64,000 bases of DNA from Flavobacterium psychrophilum (GTDB lineage: Bacteria; Bacteroidota; Bacteroidia; Flavobacteriales; Flavobacteriaceae): assembly GCA_945872245.1 (NCBI GenBank), contig CAMBZB010000011.1:1-64000 (forward strand), given 5' to 3'. The position numbers were made by a program, and so were the translations under genes. A model generated the notes under the pieces. It was given only the letters and a program-made list of their open reading frames with translations, was not told the origin of the DNA and did no database searches. Below, piece after piece: positions 18,232-27,364 of this stretch; within the stretch, counting starts at the first letter, position 1; each line of letters starts with the position of its first letter.

Positions 18232-19110
18232 TTATTTCTTCTCAAAAAATCGTTCTATTACAACCGCCGTAAATATTCGTGCGCCAGTATCATTCATGTG
18301 TCCGCAGGAGGAAAAATATTGGTCGTCTTGCACGACGTTTTCCAGATTATGAATTTCTGGATAGATTTTGTTTGCTTTTTCAAAATAATCTAGTCCCTTT
18401 ACATTGGCACACATTGGCGTCATCACGGTAATTAGGTTGTAATTTTGCTCCTTGCAAATTTGCTTGATTTCCTCGTAGTATTTATTGCGAATGGGTTTCA
18501 AGGCCCTAATATCATTCTTCATATTTCCGGGTTTGTGACCCAAAGGATGATACCCCAAATTGTCTAAAATATTCGTGGGTTTGCCTGTAGCAGTATTGTA
18601 CATTTCCCGGAAACCAATGAGTGCATCAAAATCGATATAACGGTAAAAAGGAATGTAATACAAGGCATTAAAATTTTCCAACTTCGAAAAATGCTTCTTA
18701 ATGGTTTCAGATTGATGGATGTACGGCAGGAATTTTGCAGCGATAGCATCGGATTCTTTTTCGTTGCAAAGCCCCAAATCAGCTTCCAGAATTACGGTTT
18801 TAATTTTATAGTTTCGCTCTGCCATCAATTTAAGCATTAGCGAAGCTTCGAATAAATGGGCGCCACTCATCCCGTAATTGAAGGTTTTCAATCCTTTCTT
18901 TTCGAATAATTCGGGTACAAAATGATTGTTGGCTCTCGATGAACCCAAAATCACGACATCATAATTTCCGACGTTGGAATTGAAGACCTTTTCCACTTTT
19001 CCACGATTGGAAGAACGCAAATATACGGTCGTATAAGCCCAGTCCAGCACTACTAAAAGCACCAGAAGTGTGAGTAGAATTTTGACAACTAATGTTATAA
19101 ACTTGGTCAT
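18232..19110 (-). CDS. Membrane-anchored SGNH-type acyl-transfer/hydrolase partner of MBOAT
   Basis: 292 residues with one N-terminal membrane helix (about 5-25) and a periplasmic domain. The SGNH block I is VVILGSSRANN (Ser57/Ser58), and SCGHMNDTGA near the C-terminus (His271) matches the final HxNxxGA block of AlgJ/DltD-like proteins. These proteins work with an MBOAT to move acyl groups onto extracellular polymers. Its start codon overlaps the stop of the MBOAT gene as TAATG, so the two are translationally coupled. No polysaccharide biosynthesis genes lie nearby, so the acceptor is unknown. It ends the operon; no clear terminator is seen. Confidence 0.7.
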   Translation of the reverse strand: MTKFITLVVKILLTLLVLLVVLDWAYTTVYLRSSNRGKVEKVFNSNVGNYDVVILGSSRANNHFVPELFEKKGLKTFNYGMSGAHLFEASLMLKLMAERNYKIKTVILEADLGLCNEKESDAIAAKFLPYIHQSETIKKHFSKLENFNALYYIPFYRYIDFDALIGFREMYNTATGKPTNILDNLGYHPLGHKPGNMKNDIRALKPIRNKYYEEIKQICKEQNYNLITVMTPMCANVKGLDYFEKANKIYPEIHNLENVVQDDQYFSSCGHMNDTGARIFTAVVIERFFEKK

Positions 19111-20543
19111 TAGAATTGAAAATAAATGAATTCCTTATAGTCTGCATATGTTCCCAAAGCGATAATCGCCAAAAGGCCTAAAGCCATTTTTAACCCACTG
19201 TATTTTCCTGAAATGGGTTCAATTTTGTATCGGTTGTTCCATTCTACCAAGACGAAAACTAGAACCAACAGTAGCATTTCGTAACTGTACCGTTCGTTTT
19301 GCAAGAATTGTGATGTGAAAGTTCCATTAGAAAAAATTTGCTCGATGTAATCAAATGCAATATTGATGGATTTTGCCCTGAAAAATATCCAAGCCACACA
19401 CGATAAGGTAAAAGTGGCCAGAATGCTAAAATACACTTTTATAGAATTGAAATCCCAATGCAATTCTGCCGTTTCCATATTATTACGGTTGGTTCCCAAT
19501 AATAATGAAGGTAAGAAATACAGGGCATTGATGAATCCCCAAGCTAAGAAAGTCCAATTGGCACCGTGCCAAAAACCGCTCACCACAAATATGATGAAGA
19601 CATTTCGCACTTGTTTCAGTTTGCTTCCACGGCTTCCGCCAAGAGGAATGTACAAATAATCTCGAAACCAAGACGACAAGGATATGTGCCAACGGCGCCA
19701 AAACTCGGCGATATCTCTAGAGAAGTAAGGATAGTTAAAATTGCGCAACAAGTCTAATCCAAACAATTTAGACATTCCTAAAGCTATATCGGAATAACCG
19801 GAAAAGTCGCCATAAATTTGGAACGCAAAATAGATTGCGCCCAAAATTAAGGATAAGGAATTCATTGAAGTGTAATTATCAAAAATAGCATTGGCATAAG
19901 TGGCGCAAGTATCGGCAATAACCACTTTTTTGACCAATCCCCAAATGATTTGGTAAACACCTTCTTTGGCTTTTTCGAAATCAAAGCTTCTTATTCGTTT
20001 TACTTGTGGCAATAAATGGGTTGCTCTTTCTATTGGACCAGCTACCAAAAGCGGAAAATAACTAACGAACAAGGCGTAATCCACCATGTTTTTCTCGGAA
20101 TGTATTCTTTTGTAATAAATATCAATCACATATGACAAGCCGTGAAAAGTATAGAAAGAAATTCCAACCGGAAGAATCACTTTAAGCAAAAGCGGACTTG
20201 ATTGTATGCCAATATTATTTAAAGCTTCCGAAAAGGAAAAAGCAAAAAAGTTGTAGTATTTGAAAATTGTCAAAAATCCCAGATTGAAAATAATGCTCAG
20301 CCAAAACCAAAATTTTCGGGTTCTTTCTTTCTTGCTTTTTTCTATTTGGATTCCCGTGAAATAACACAAAAGGGTTGAAAAGAGCAATAAAAACAAGAAG
20401 CGCCAATCCCAACAAGAATAGAAATAATAACTCACCACAACGAGAAATGCGTTTTGTGAAGTTTTAGTTTTACTAAAAAGAAACCAATAGAGTAAAAAAA
20501 CTATGGGCAGAAAAATAGCAAATATTAGTGAGTTAAAAAACAT
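19110..20543 (-). CDS. MBOAT-family O-acyltransferase (AlgI-like)
   Basis: 477 residues of a polytopic inner-membrane protein. Family hallmarks are QIYGDFSGYSDIALG, FWRRWHISLSSWFRDY (His286), YIPLGGSRGS and VSGFWHGANW with the catalytic histidine 326. AlgI-like enzymes pass acetyl or other acyl groups across the membrane to alginate, cellulose, teichoic acid or peptidoglycan-like acceptors. The downstream SGNH gene (TAATG overlap) should complete the transfer. It begins 78 bp after the end of the nuo operon, past a terminator, so it is a separate unit. The acceptor polymer cannot be read from context. Confidence 0.88.
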   Translation of the reverse strand: MFFNSLIFAIFLPIVFLLYWFLFSKTKTSQNAFLVVVSYYFYSCWDWRFLFLLLFSTLLCYFTGIQIEKSKKERTRKFWFWLSIIFNLGFLTIFKYYNFFAFSFSEALNNIGIQSSPLLLKVILPVGISFYTFHGLSYVIDIYYKRIHSEKNMVDYALFVSYFPLLVAGPIERATHLLPQVKRIRSFDFEKAKEGVYQIIWGLVKKVVIADTCATYANAIFDNYTSMNSLSLILGAIYFAFQIYGDFSGYSDIALGMSKLFGLDLLRNFNYPYFSRDIAEFWRRWHISLSSWFRDYLYIPLGGSRGSKLKQVRNVFIIFVVSGFWHGANWTFLAWGFINALYFLPSLLLGTNRNNMETAELHWDFNSIKVYFSILATFTLSCVAWIFFRAKSINIAFDYIEQIFSNGTFTSQFLQNERYSYEMLLLVLVFVLVEWNNRYKIEPISGKYSGLKMALGLLAIIALGTYADYKEFIYFQF

Positions 20544-20563
20544 ATTTTACTTGTATAATGAAG

Positions 20564-20594
20564 ACAAAAACCATCAAAATTGCTCTTGATGGTT
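20564..20594 (-). terminator. Terminator of the nuo operon
   Basis: On the - strand a 9-bp perfect stem (20594-20586 with 20577-20569) is followed by a T5 run (20568-20564). It begins 27 bp after the nuoN stop codon. Confidence 0.88.
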
Positions 20595-20620
20595 CTGTGA
20601 ATTTATTTTTATACTTAGAA

Positions 20621-21991
20621 TTATCCCAATAAATCCAATACCGCAGAAGGGAACAATCCTAAAACGATATTTAAAAGAATGGCAATAACGCCTACTGCAT
20701 ATAATACAAATGGTGTTTTCGCTGCTTCTTCATTTGGCTCTTTATTGTACATCGCCAAAATGAGTTTGAAATAGTAACCCACACTGATGATTGAGTTGAT
20801 TACAGCTGCTATTACAACCACTAAATAACCCGCTTTAATAGTTTCGGTAAACAAAACTAGTTTTGCAAAAAACCCGGCAAAGATTGGAATTCCAGCCATC
20901 GAAAGCAATGCGGCCGTAAGAACTACCGCCATTAATGGATTGTTTTTACCCAATCCGTTGAAGTTGGCAATATCTTCGTTATCCCGATTTTTACAAACGT
21001 ATAAAATTACGGTGAAAGCAGCAATTCCAGCTAATGAATAGGCTGTAGCATAATACAATAAATTTCCTGCCGAATTGTTGATGCTCAACAAAGCCATCAA
21101 CATAAAACCTGCGTGTGAAATCCCGGAGAAAGCCAACATACGTTTCGCGTTGGTTTGTTTCAATGCCATACTATTCCCAACAGTCATCGAAGCAATCGAG
21201 ATTAGGATAATGATGTTGATAAACGCATTAGAAATATCGGCATTCATTGCAGTCAATAATTTATAAAGCGTTGCAACTGCAACCACTTTTACCAAAGTGC
21301 TCATTGTAGCAGTTGTCAAAGCAGGAGAGCCTTCGTAAACATCCGGTGCCCAAAAGTGAAAAGGAACAGCAGCAACTTTAAATAGCATTCCTATTGTAAC
21401 CAATGAAATTCCTATTGGAAACCAAATTGGCAATTCGGCGGAGCGAGACCAATCTGTAATTTCGGCAACATCAAAAGTTCCCATTGCTCCATAAATCAGG
21501 CAAATCCCGAACAATATAATCCCTGAAGCAAAAGAACCCATCAAAAAATATTTCATTCCAGCTTCGTTGCTTTTTACATTCAATCTATTGCTTGCGGCAA
21601 GAATGTATAAGGAAATAGACAAAACTTCGATGCCAAGAAAGAACATCGCTAAGTTCCCGAAAGAGACCATTGCAACCGCTCCGGCCAACAAAAAGATTTT
21701 TATTGCAATGAAATCGGAGATTTTAGTTTGATGATTTTCGTAGAAATCGTGAGCCAAAGCAACCAAGAAAATGGTTAGAACAATAAACAAAGCAGAAAAT
21801 GCAGCTGAAAATTTGCTCACCACAATCATATTGTTGTAGTAACTCGCCGGAGTGTTAAATTCCGAAAAGGTGATTCCAAGAATGGCCAATAATCCAATAA
21901 TCGTTATAGGAACGATGGCTTTTCTAATATTTAAAATTTCAAATAAAAGGCATAAAACACCTAATCCTGTTATAGCTATTAATGTATTCAT
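20621..21991 (-). CDS. nuoN: NADH-quinone oxidoreductase subunit N
   Basis: 456 residues, an antiporter-like membrane subunit of complex I and the last gene of the operon. Multiple transmembrane helices are evident. The segment FKVAAVPFHFWAPDVYEGSP carries the lysine and the conserved loop typical of NuoN, and FSGISHAGFML fits the discontinuous-helix region. It follows nuoM by a 12-bp gap. Proton pumping depends on the chain of such subunits in the membrane arm. Terminated by the hairpin at 20569-20594. Confidence 0.95.
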   Translation of the reverse strand: MNTLIAITGLGVLCLLFEILNIRKAIVPITIIGLLAILGITFSEFNTPASYYNNMIVVSKFSAAFSALFIVLTIFLVALAHDFYENHQTKISDFIAIKIFLLAGAVAMVSFGNLAMFFLGIEVLSISLYILAASNRLNVKSNEAGMKYFLMGSFASGIILFGICLIYGAMGTFDVAEITDWSRSAELPIWFPIGISLVTIGMLFKVAAVPFHFWAPDVYEGSPALTTATMSTLVKVVAVATLYKLLTAMNADISNAFINIIILISIASMTVGNSMALKQTNAKRMLAFSGISHAGFMLMALLSINNSAGNLLYYATAYSLAGIAAFTVILYVCKNRDNEDIANFNGLGKNNPLMAVVLTAALLSMAGIPIFAGFFAKLVLFTETIKAGYLVVVIAAVINSIISVGYYFKLILAMYNKEPNEEAAKTPFVLYAVGVIAILLNIVLGLFPSAVLDLLG

Positions 21992-22003
21992 TTTTTATTT
22001 GAC

Positions 22004-23446
22004 TTAGTTGAATCTGTTTACTTGAGTTAAAATATTTTCGAGACTTGGCGTAATCAAGTCAATAATTGGTTTTGGATACATTCCAAAGAAGAATAAAACG
22101 GCAATGATAAGAATTAAAGATAAACCTTCGTTGAAAGTAACGTCTGCAAATAATTTTACATTGGTTTCACCCAACATCACGTGTTGAAACATTTTCAACA
22201 TATAATATGCGCCTAAGATGATGGTTGTTCCACCAAGAATTGCAAACCAAATGTTTATTTGAGAAAGACTATACAACACTGTAAATTCTCCCACAAAGTT
22301 GAACGTCGATGGCAAAGCGACCGATGCCAAAACCAAGATTAAAAACATCGAGGTAAATTTTGGCGATTGCGCACGAATACCGCCCATTTCTGCAATGGCT
22401 CTGGTGTCGTATCTTCTGAAAATGATTTCGGCCACAAAGAATAAACCAACCACGACAAATCCGTGTGCTATCATTTGCAAAACTGCTCCACGCAATCCGT
22501 CAAGGGTTAAAGTGTAAGAACCGGCAGCTATTAATCCGACGTGTGCCAAAGAGGAATAAGCCAATAATTTTTTCAAATCTTTTTGGCGCAAAGCCACGAT
22601 AGAACCATAAATCACACCTGCAATTCCGAGTATAATAAACACGTCCATATATTCTTTTGCAGCCAATGGCGCAATTGGCAATTGCCAACGAATAACGCTA
22701 TACAATCCCATTTTTAGCATAATTCCCGAAAGTAACATCGTTCCAACGGTTGGTGCTTTTTGGTATACTTCTGCCTGCCAAGTATGGAAAGGAATCAAAG
22801 GAATTTTGATGGCATACGCCAAGAAGAATGCCAGGAATATCCAGAATTGCTCTGTTGAAGATAATTTAAGTGGAGTCAAATCACTGATTAAAAAGCTTCC
22901 TGCTTTTTGGTATAAATAAATGAATGCAACCAGCATAAACAAAGAACCGGCCAATGTATAAATGAAAAATTTCACTACTGCTTTTTTGCGTTCTTCGGCA
23001 TCACCATTCCCCCAAATTAAGGCAATAAAATATATTGGAATCAAAGACAATTCCCAAAAAATGTAATATAAAAGTCCGTCAGAGGCAAGAAAAGTTCCTG
23101 CCATCGCAAAGATCATAAACAAGATTAATGCGTAAAAAGATTTCGGATTTTTATAGGTATTTCCAAAAGAAGAATAGATTATAATTGGTGTCAATGCCGT
23201 TGTCAGCAAAAGCATAGCTAACGAAAGCCCATCAGCTTGTAAAGCAAATGAAATATTTGGTTTTGCAATCCAAAGTTTTGCGTAGTTTATTTCTTGTCCT
23301 AAATTGTATTGACTCATCAAACAAATTGCACCTGCAAAAGCGGTCAAGCCAAAAAGCATCGCCACTTTTGGAGCCCATTTATCACCCGAAAAATAAGTTG
23401 CCAATGCGCCAACAAGAAGAATAATTAATAGTGTAGTTACATCCAT
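22004..23446 (-). CDS. nuoM: NADH-quinone oxidoreductase subunit M
   Basis: 480 residues, an antiporter-like proton-pumping subunit of complex I. Characteristic stretches are FWELSLIPIYFIALIWG, containing the conserved glutamate of TM5, IPLIPFHTWQAEVYQKAP and LKKLLAYSSLAHVGLI. Hydrophobic helices run throughout. It lies between nuoL (14-bp gap) and nuoN (12-bp gap). Length is normal for Bacteroidetes NuoM, and no frameshift is apparent. Confidence 0.95.
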   Translation of the reverse strand: MDVTTLLIILLVGALATYFSGDKWAPKVAMLFGLTAFAGAICLMSQYNLGQEINYAKLWIAKPNISFALQADGLSLAMLLLTTALTPIIIYSSFGNTYKNPKSFYALILFMIFAMAGTFLASDGLLYYIFWELSLIPIYFIALIWGNGDAEERKKAVVKFFIYTLAGSLFMLVAFIYLYQKAGSFLISDLTPLKLSSTEQFWIFLAFFLAYAIKIPLIPFHTWQAEVYQKAPTVGTMLLSGIMLKMGLYSVIRWQLPIAPLAAKEYMDVFIILGIAGVIYGSIVALRQKDLKKLLAYSSLAHVGLIAAGSYTLTLDGLRGAVLQMIAHGFVVVGLFFVAEIIFRRYDTRAIAEMGGIRAQSPKFTSMFLILVLASVALPSTFNFVGEFTVLYSLSQINIWFAILGGTTIILGAYYMLKMFQHVMLGETNVKLFADVTFNEGLSLILIIAVLFFFGMYPKPIIDLITPSLENILTQVNRFN

Positions 23447-23460
23447 TAGTTAAAAAATTA

Positions 23461-25332
23461 TTATAAAAATAAATAAGTTATTATGGCAATAACGCCTAAA
23501 ATAAAAGCGAAAAGATACAACCCAACACTTCCGTTGTGTACTTTTTTTCCTTGTAAAGCGATTTCGTTCGTTACTTTTCCTAATCCAAAAACTAGTGCAG
23601 ATAAAGAGGTTTCAACAGAATCTCTAAATAAACTAGAAAGTACATTTGTTGGTTTTACGAAAAGAGCATCGTAGGCTTCGTCAACATAATATTTGTTGTA
23701 TAAAACTTTTGAAACGCCAGTTATTTCAGCATCTTCACTTGGAATAGTATTGTCTTTTAAGTATTTTTTGTAAGCAATTGCGATTCCAATAATAGCACCA
23801 ATTGTGGCAATTGCCATTAACACATACTCGGTTGTACCAAAAGAATGTTCTTCTTGAGCCACTTTCGAAAATAATGGGGATAAATACTCATTCAACCAAC
23901 TGTGTCCTGGCAAACTGATAATTCCACCAAAGAAAGATAAGATGGCCAAAATGATTAATGGCAAAGTAATCAAACTTGGACTTTCGTGTAAATGATTTTT
24001 TTGTTCCTCAGTTCCTCTAAACGAGTTGAAAAAAGTTAGATAAATTAATCTAAACATATAAAAAGCAGTTAGTATCGAAGCAATCGAACCAATTACCCAT
24101 AGCGCAATGTTTGCGTGAAAAGCAGTCATTAAAATTTCGTCTTTCGACCAAAATCCTGCCAACGGAAATATACCGGAAATGGCCAATGCCGCAATCAACA
24201 TGGTGATAAAAGTAATTGGCATCGCTTTTTTCAATCCACCCATTTTACGCATATCTTGTTCACCGTGCAAACCGTGAATCACCGAACCAGAGCCCAAGAA
24301 CAAACAAGCTTTGAAGAAAGCGTGTGTAATTACATGGAAAACGGCCACTTCATAAGCGCCCAATCCTAAAGCCAAGAACATTAATCCCAATTGTGAAACG
24401 GTAGAATAGGCCAAAACTTTTTTGATGTCATTTTGAACCAAGGCAATCGTGGCAGCAACTAAAGCGGTAACCGCGCCGACAATTGCTATAATGTTTTGAA
24501 CACTCGGAGCCATATCAAACAAGAAGTTCAATCTTGTAATCATAAAAATCCCTGCGGTAACCATCGTCGCTGCGTGTATCAATGCCGAAACCGGAGTTGG
24601 TCCAGCCATAGCGTCCGGCAACCAAGTGTACAAAGGTATTTGTGCCGATTTTCCAGAAGCTCCAATAAATAGAGCAAGAGCAGCAATTGCAATCCAAAAA
24701 TCATTGATGTCACTTGCAGTTGTAATTATGTTTTTAAGAGAAGTAAAATCCAAAGTATTGAATAAAGAACCTACAATAAAAATTCCAATCAAGAATCCTA
24801 AATCTCCAATTCTATTCATAATGAAAGCCTTTTTGGCGGCATCATTGAAATCTTGGTTTTTATACCAAAACCCAATTAACAAGTAGGAGCAAAGTCCCAC
24901 GCCTTCCCAACCAATGAACATGACCAGTAAGTTGCTTCCAATGACTAAAGTAATCATAAAGAATATGAATAAATTTAGATAGGCAAAGAACGAATGCATT
25001 TTCTCATCATCATGCATATAACTTATGGAATATAGATGAATTAGAGATCCAATTCCGGTCACAAACAACAACCAAATCAACGACAATTGGTCTAAAAGAA
25101 AACCGAAACTCACGTCGAATCTTTGAAGCGAAATCCAGTCGAATAAGTTGATGACAAGAGGCTCTGCTTTGGCGTTTGCAAATAAATATAAAGTTACCCC
25201 AAAAGAAATCGCAACAGAAAGTGTTCCCACAATTCCCACGATGCTTATGCCTGCTTTTTTACCCAGGAAAACATTAAATAAAAATCCTAAAAAAGGAGCT
25301 AATAGTAAAACTAAAACTAAACTTGTATCCAT
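23461..25332 (-). CDS. nuoL: NADH-quinone oxidoreductase subunit L
   Basis: 623 residues, the largest antiporter-like subunit of complex I, with the long amphipathic lateral helix at the C-terminus. Motifs include FIGWEGVGLCSYLLIGFW, AQIPLYTWLPDAMAGPTPVS and KKVLAYSTVSQLGLMF, which are diagnostic of NuoL. The residues after about 500 correspond to the lateral helix and final anchor. The gene starts 6 bp after nuoK. Confidence 0.95.
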   Translation of the reverse strand: MDTSLVLVLLLAPFLGFLFNVFLGKKAGISIVGIVGTLSVAISFGVTLYLFANAKAEPLVINLFDWISLQRFDVSFGFLLDQLSLIWLLFVTGIGSLIHLYSISYMHDDEKMHSFFAYLNLFIFFMITLVIGSNLLVMFIGWEGVGLCSYLLIGFWYKNQDFNDAAKKAFIMNRIGDLGFLIGIFIVGSLFNTLDFTSLKNIITTASDINDFWIAIAALALFIGASGKSAQIPLYTWLPDAMAGPTPVSALIHAATMVTAGIFMITRLNFLFDMAPSVQNIIAIVGAVTALVAATIALVQNDIKKVLAYSTVSQLGLMFLALGLGAYEVAVFHVITHAFFKACLFLGSGSVIHGLHGEQDMRKMGGLKKAMPITFITMLIAALAISGIFPLAGFWSKDEILMTAFHANIALWVIGSIASILTAFYMFRLIYLTFFNSFRGTEEQKNHLHESPSLITLPLIILAILSFFGGIISLPGHSWLNEYLSPLFSKVAQEEHSFGTTEYVLMAIATIGAIIGIAIAYKKYLKDNTIPSEDAEITGVSKVLYNKYYVDEAYDALFVKPTNVLSSLFRDSVETSLSALVFGLGKVTNEIALQGKKVHNGSVGLYLFAFILGVIAIITYLFL

Positions 25333-25338
25333 TGAAGA

Positions 25339-25659
25339 TTATCCTTTTAAGTTTTTTAAATTTCCAACATCAATTGTTCCCATGTTTCGGAATACGGAGA
25401 CCAAAATCGCCAATCCAACAGCAACTTCCGCAGCAGCAACAGCCATAGAGAAAAACACAAAAATTTGTCCTTGTGCGTCTTGATGATAGGTCGAAAATGC
25501 CACAAAGAGTAGGTTCACGGCATTCAGCATTATTTCGATTGACATAAATACGATGATAGCATTTCGTCTGTACAAGACTCCAAAAACGCCAATACAAAAA
25601 AGTATTACGCTAAGAAATATGTAATTTTCGATACCCACTTGATTCAAAATATTATTCAT
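25339..25659 (-). CDS. nuoK: NADH-quinone oxidoreductase subunit K
   Basis: 106 residues, three transmembrane helices. FIGIFGVLYRRN-like and SIEIMLNAVNLLFVAFS carry the two conserved membrane glutamates that form part of the proton channel (IEIMLN, and the second in AAAEVAVGL). It starts one base after nuoJ ends. Size and motifs are normal for MrpC/NuoK proteins. Confidence 0.94.
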   Translation of the reverse strand: MNNILNQVGIENYIFLSVILFCIGVFGVLYRRNAIIVFMSIEIMLNAVNLLFVAFSTYHQDAQGQIFVFFSMAVAAAEVAVGLAILVSVFRNMGTIDVGNLKNLKG

Positions 25660-25660
25660 A

Positions 25661-26200
25661 TTATTTCCCTAATTTTTCTTTTTTAGACAATAAAACTGCG
25701 CCAATCATTGCTACCAAAAGCAATACAGAAGCAAATTCGAAAGGAACCATATATTCGTTAAGCAAGACTTTACCCAATACTTTTATGGATTGGTAATCTT
25801 CACCAGTGGTAATGTATTCGCCAACAATTGGTTTCGAATTGATGAAAATTGCTATTAAAACCAAACACATCAAACAGAACAAAACAATTGCCCCTAATCG
25901 AGTAACTCTTGGCTTATAAACTTCATTTTCTTTGTTCAAATTCATCAGCATCACGGTAAACAAAAACAAAATCATGATAGCTCCAGAATACACAATCACA
26001 TGAACTATCGCCAAAAATTGGGCATTTAACAACAAATAATGACCTGCAATCGAGAAGAAACAAATCACCAAATAGATGGCGCTGTGAATAGGATTTCTGC
26101 TGTAGATAGTTAAAAAAGCCGTAGCCAAGGTGATAAAGGACAGGATGCAAAATATAATTTGGATTGGTGTTGCATTGGCTAAATCAGGGATTTGTATCAT
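25661..26200 (-). CDS. nuoJ: NADH-quinone oxidoreductase subunit J
   Basis: 179 residues, five predicted membrane helices. NPIHSAIYLVICFFSIAGHYLL-type sequence with the following VIVYSGAIMILFLFTVML is the NuoJ signature (TM3 with its pi-bulge). Its start overlaps the nuoI stop as TAATG, so the two are translationally coupled. Length is typical. Confidence 0.93.
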   Translation of the reverse strand: MIQIPDLANATPIQIIFCILSFITLATAFLTIYSRNPIHSAIYLVICFFSIAGHYLLLNAQFLAIVHVIVYSGAIMILFLFTVMLMNLNKENEVYKPRVTRLGAIVLFCLMCLVLIAIFINSKPIVGEYITTGEDYQSIKVLGKVLLNEYMVPFEFASVLLLVAMIGAVLLSKKEKLGK

Positions 26201-26745
26201 TAGTTAGCGTTTTTAAGTTGAGCATTTTTCATTGCGATATCCAAAGGCATTACCAATTTGTCCTTTCCAAAAATGAAATCTTCCCTGTTATAATTAGCTG
26301 GAACTAATTCTTTGGAAATCGTCAAGTAAATAGCATCTTTCGGACAAGCTTCTTCGCACAATCCGCAAAAGATGCAACGCAACATATTGATTTCGTAAAT
26401 CGAAGCATATTTCTCTTCACGGTACAAATGTTTTTCGTCGGGTTTGCGTTCTTCCGCCTTCATGGTGATAGCTTCAGCAGGACAGGACAAAGCGCATAAT
26501 CCGCAGGCAGTACAGTTTTCACGACCTTCCTCATCCCGTTTCAACATGTGTTGCCCACGATAAACAGGGCTAAATTCACGTACTTGCTCGGGATATTGAA
26601 TAGTGGCTTTTTTTCTGAATAAATGCTTTATTGTTATTATCAAACCTTTGATAATCGCAATAAGGTACATTCTTTCGAAAAAAGTCATCTCCTTGTTGGA
26701 GACTAGCTTTTTTCTTCCGGAAAGTGATATTTCTTGTATTGACAT
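26200..26745 (-). CDS. nuoI: NADH-quinone oxidoreductase subunit I
   Basis: 181 residues, the peripheral-arm subunit with two [4Fe-4S] clusters (N6a, N6b). The two ferredoxin motifs are CTACGLCALSCP and CIFCGLCEEACP, each with CxxCxxCxxxCP spacing. An N-terminal amphipathic helix (about 20-45) docks to the membrane. It starts 3 bp after the inserted ORF6N gene, an unusual neighbour within the nuo operon. The iron-sulfur protein itself is intact. Confidence 0.95.
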   Translation of the reverse strand: MSIQEISLSGRKKLVSNKEMTFFERMYLIAIIKGLIITIKHLFRKKATIQYPEQVREFSPVYRGQHMLKRDEEGRENCTACGLCALSCPAEAITMKAEERKPDEKHLYREEKYASIYEINMLRCIFCGLCEEACPKDAIYLTISKELVPANYNREDFIFGKDKLVMPLDIAMKNAQLKNAN

Positions 26746-26748
26746 TTT

Positions 26749-27273
26749 TTAATTTTTATAACCAATTTTATTTCTTTCTACTTTTTTGTCTTTTTTCTCC
26801 ATCATTTCATCTAAATAAGAAAAGACCAATTCGATATTTTTATCGTGATTAATTAGTTTTTTCTTTATTTCCTCGATGTCTAATTTAACACTTAAATTAT
26901 TTGTTAGAAATTCTCTCATTTTAATAAAAGCTTCAACAATTTTAATACTGAATTCAATTGCTCTGTCTGAACTTAATACATTTCCTAACATCATTGTTCC
27001 GTGTTCTGTAAAAACATAAGGCAATGTAGAAGAAAATTTTAATTTTTTGAGGTGGTCGCAATTTGCGACCACCTGTTCTTTTTCAAATTCTGTCAACTGA
27101 AACATAAAATTACTTGGAAAACGTTTTATATTTCTTTTCACTTGTTCGTTCAAACGTTTAGTGGGAACTCCGTAAAGCACTGCCAAATCAGAATCAATCA
27201 TCACTTTTTGATCTCTAATAAGCAAGATTTTGCTCATTATAAATTCTTCTGTAATAATTAATTCTTCTCCCAT
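26749..27273 (-). CDS. ORF6N-domain protein inserted between nuoH and nuoI
   Basis: 174 residues. The N-terminal half is an ORF6N domain, a putative DNA-binding module common in phages and mobile elements: KVMIDSDLAVLYGV, RLNEQVKRNIKRFP, FMFQLTEFEKEQV and LPYVFTEHGTMMLGNVLSS are its hallmarks. The C-terminal half (about 115-174) is charged and helical, likely a coiled coil. An ATG at residue 13 is an alternative start. It is not a complex I component, yet it is transcribed with the operon and ends 3 bp before nuoI. A 25-bp palindrome lies inside the gene, encoding the VVANCDHLKK stretch, and a degenerate copy lies upstream of its start. DNA binding and any autoregulation are inference. Confidence 0.8.
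   Translation of the reverse strand: MGEELIITEEFIMSKILLIRDQKVMIDSDLAVLYGVPTKRLNEQVKRNIKRFPSNFMFQLTEFEKEQVVANCDHLKKLKFSSTLPYVFTEHGTMMLGNVLSSDRAIEFSIKIVEAFIKMREFLTNNLSVKLDIEEIKKKLINHDKNIELVFSYLDEMMEKKDKKVERNKIGYKN
27050..27074. repeat. 25-bp perfect palindrome inside the ORF6N gene
   Basis: Arms of 12 bp (27050-27061 and 27063-27074) flank a single central base. The arms read AGGTGGTCGCAA and its exact reverse complement. The element is preceded by TTTTTTG, as in the second copy. Confidence 0.9.
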
Positions 27274-27300
27274 ACATTATAATTCTGTTTTTATTTTTTG

Positions 27301-27325
27301 AGGCAGTCACAGATTGTGACCACCT
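27301..27325. repeat. Degenerate second copy of the ORF6N palindrome
   Basis: 19 of 25 bases match the element at 27050, and its own arms pair at 9 of 12 positions. It is also preceded by TTTTTTG. It sits between the nuoH stop and the ORF6N start, in the ORF6N leader. Confidence 0.75.
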
Positions 27326-27364
27326 GTATTTTATTTTAAAATCTTAAGGTGTCAATTCGACTCC

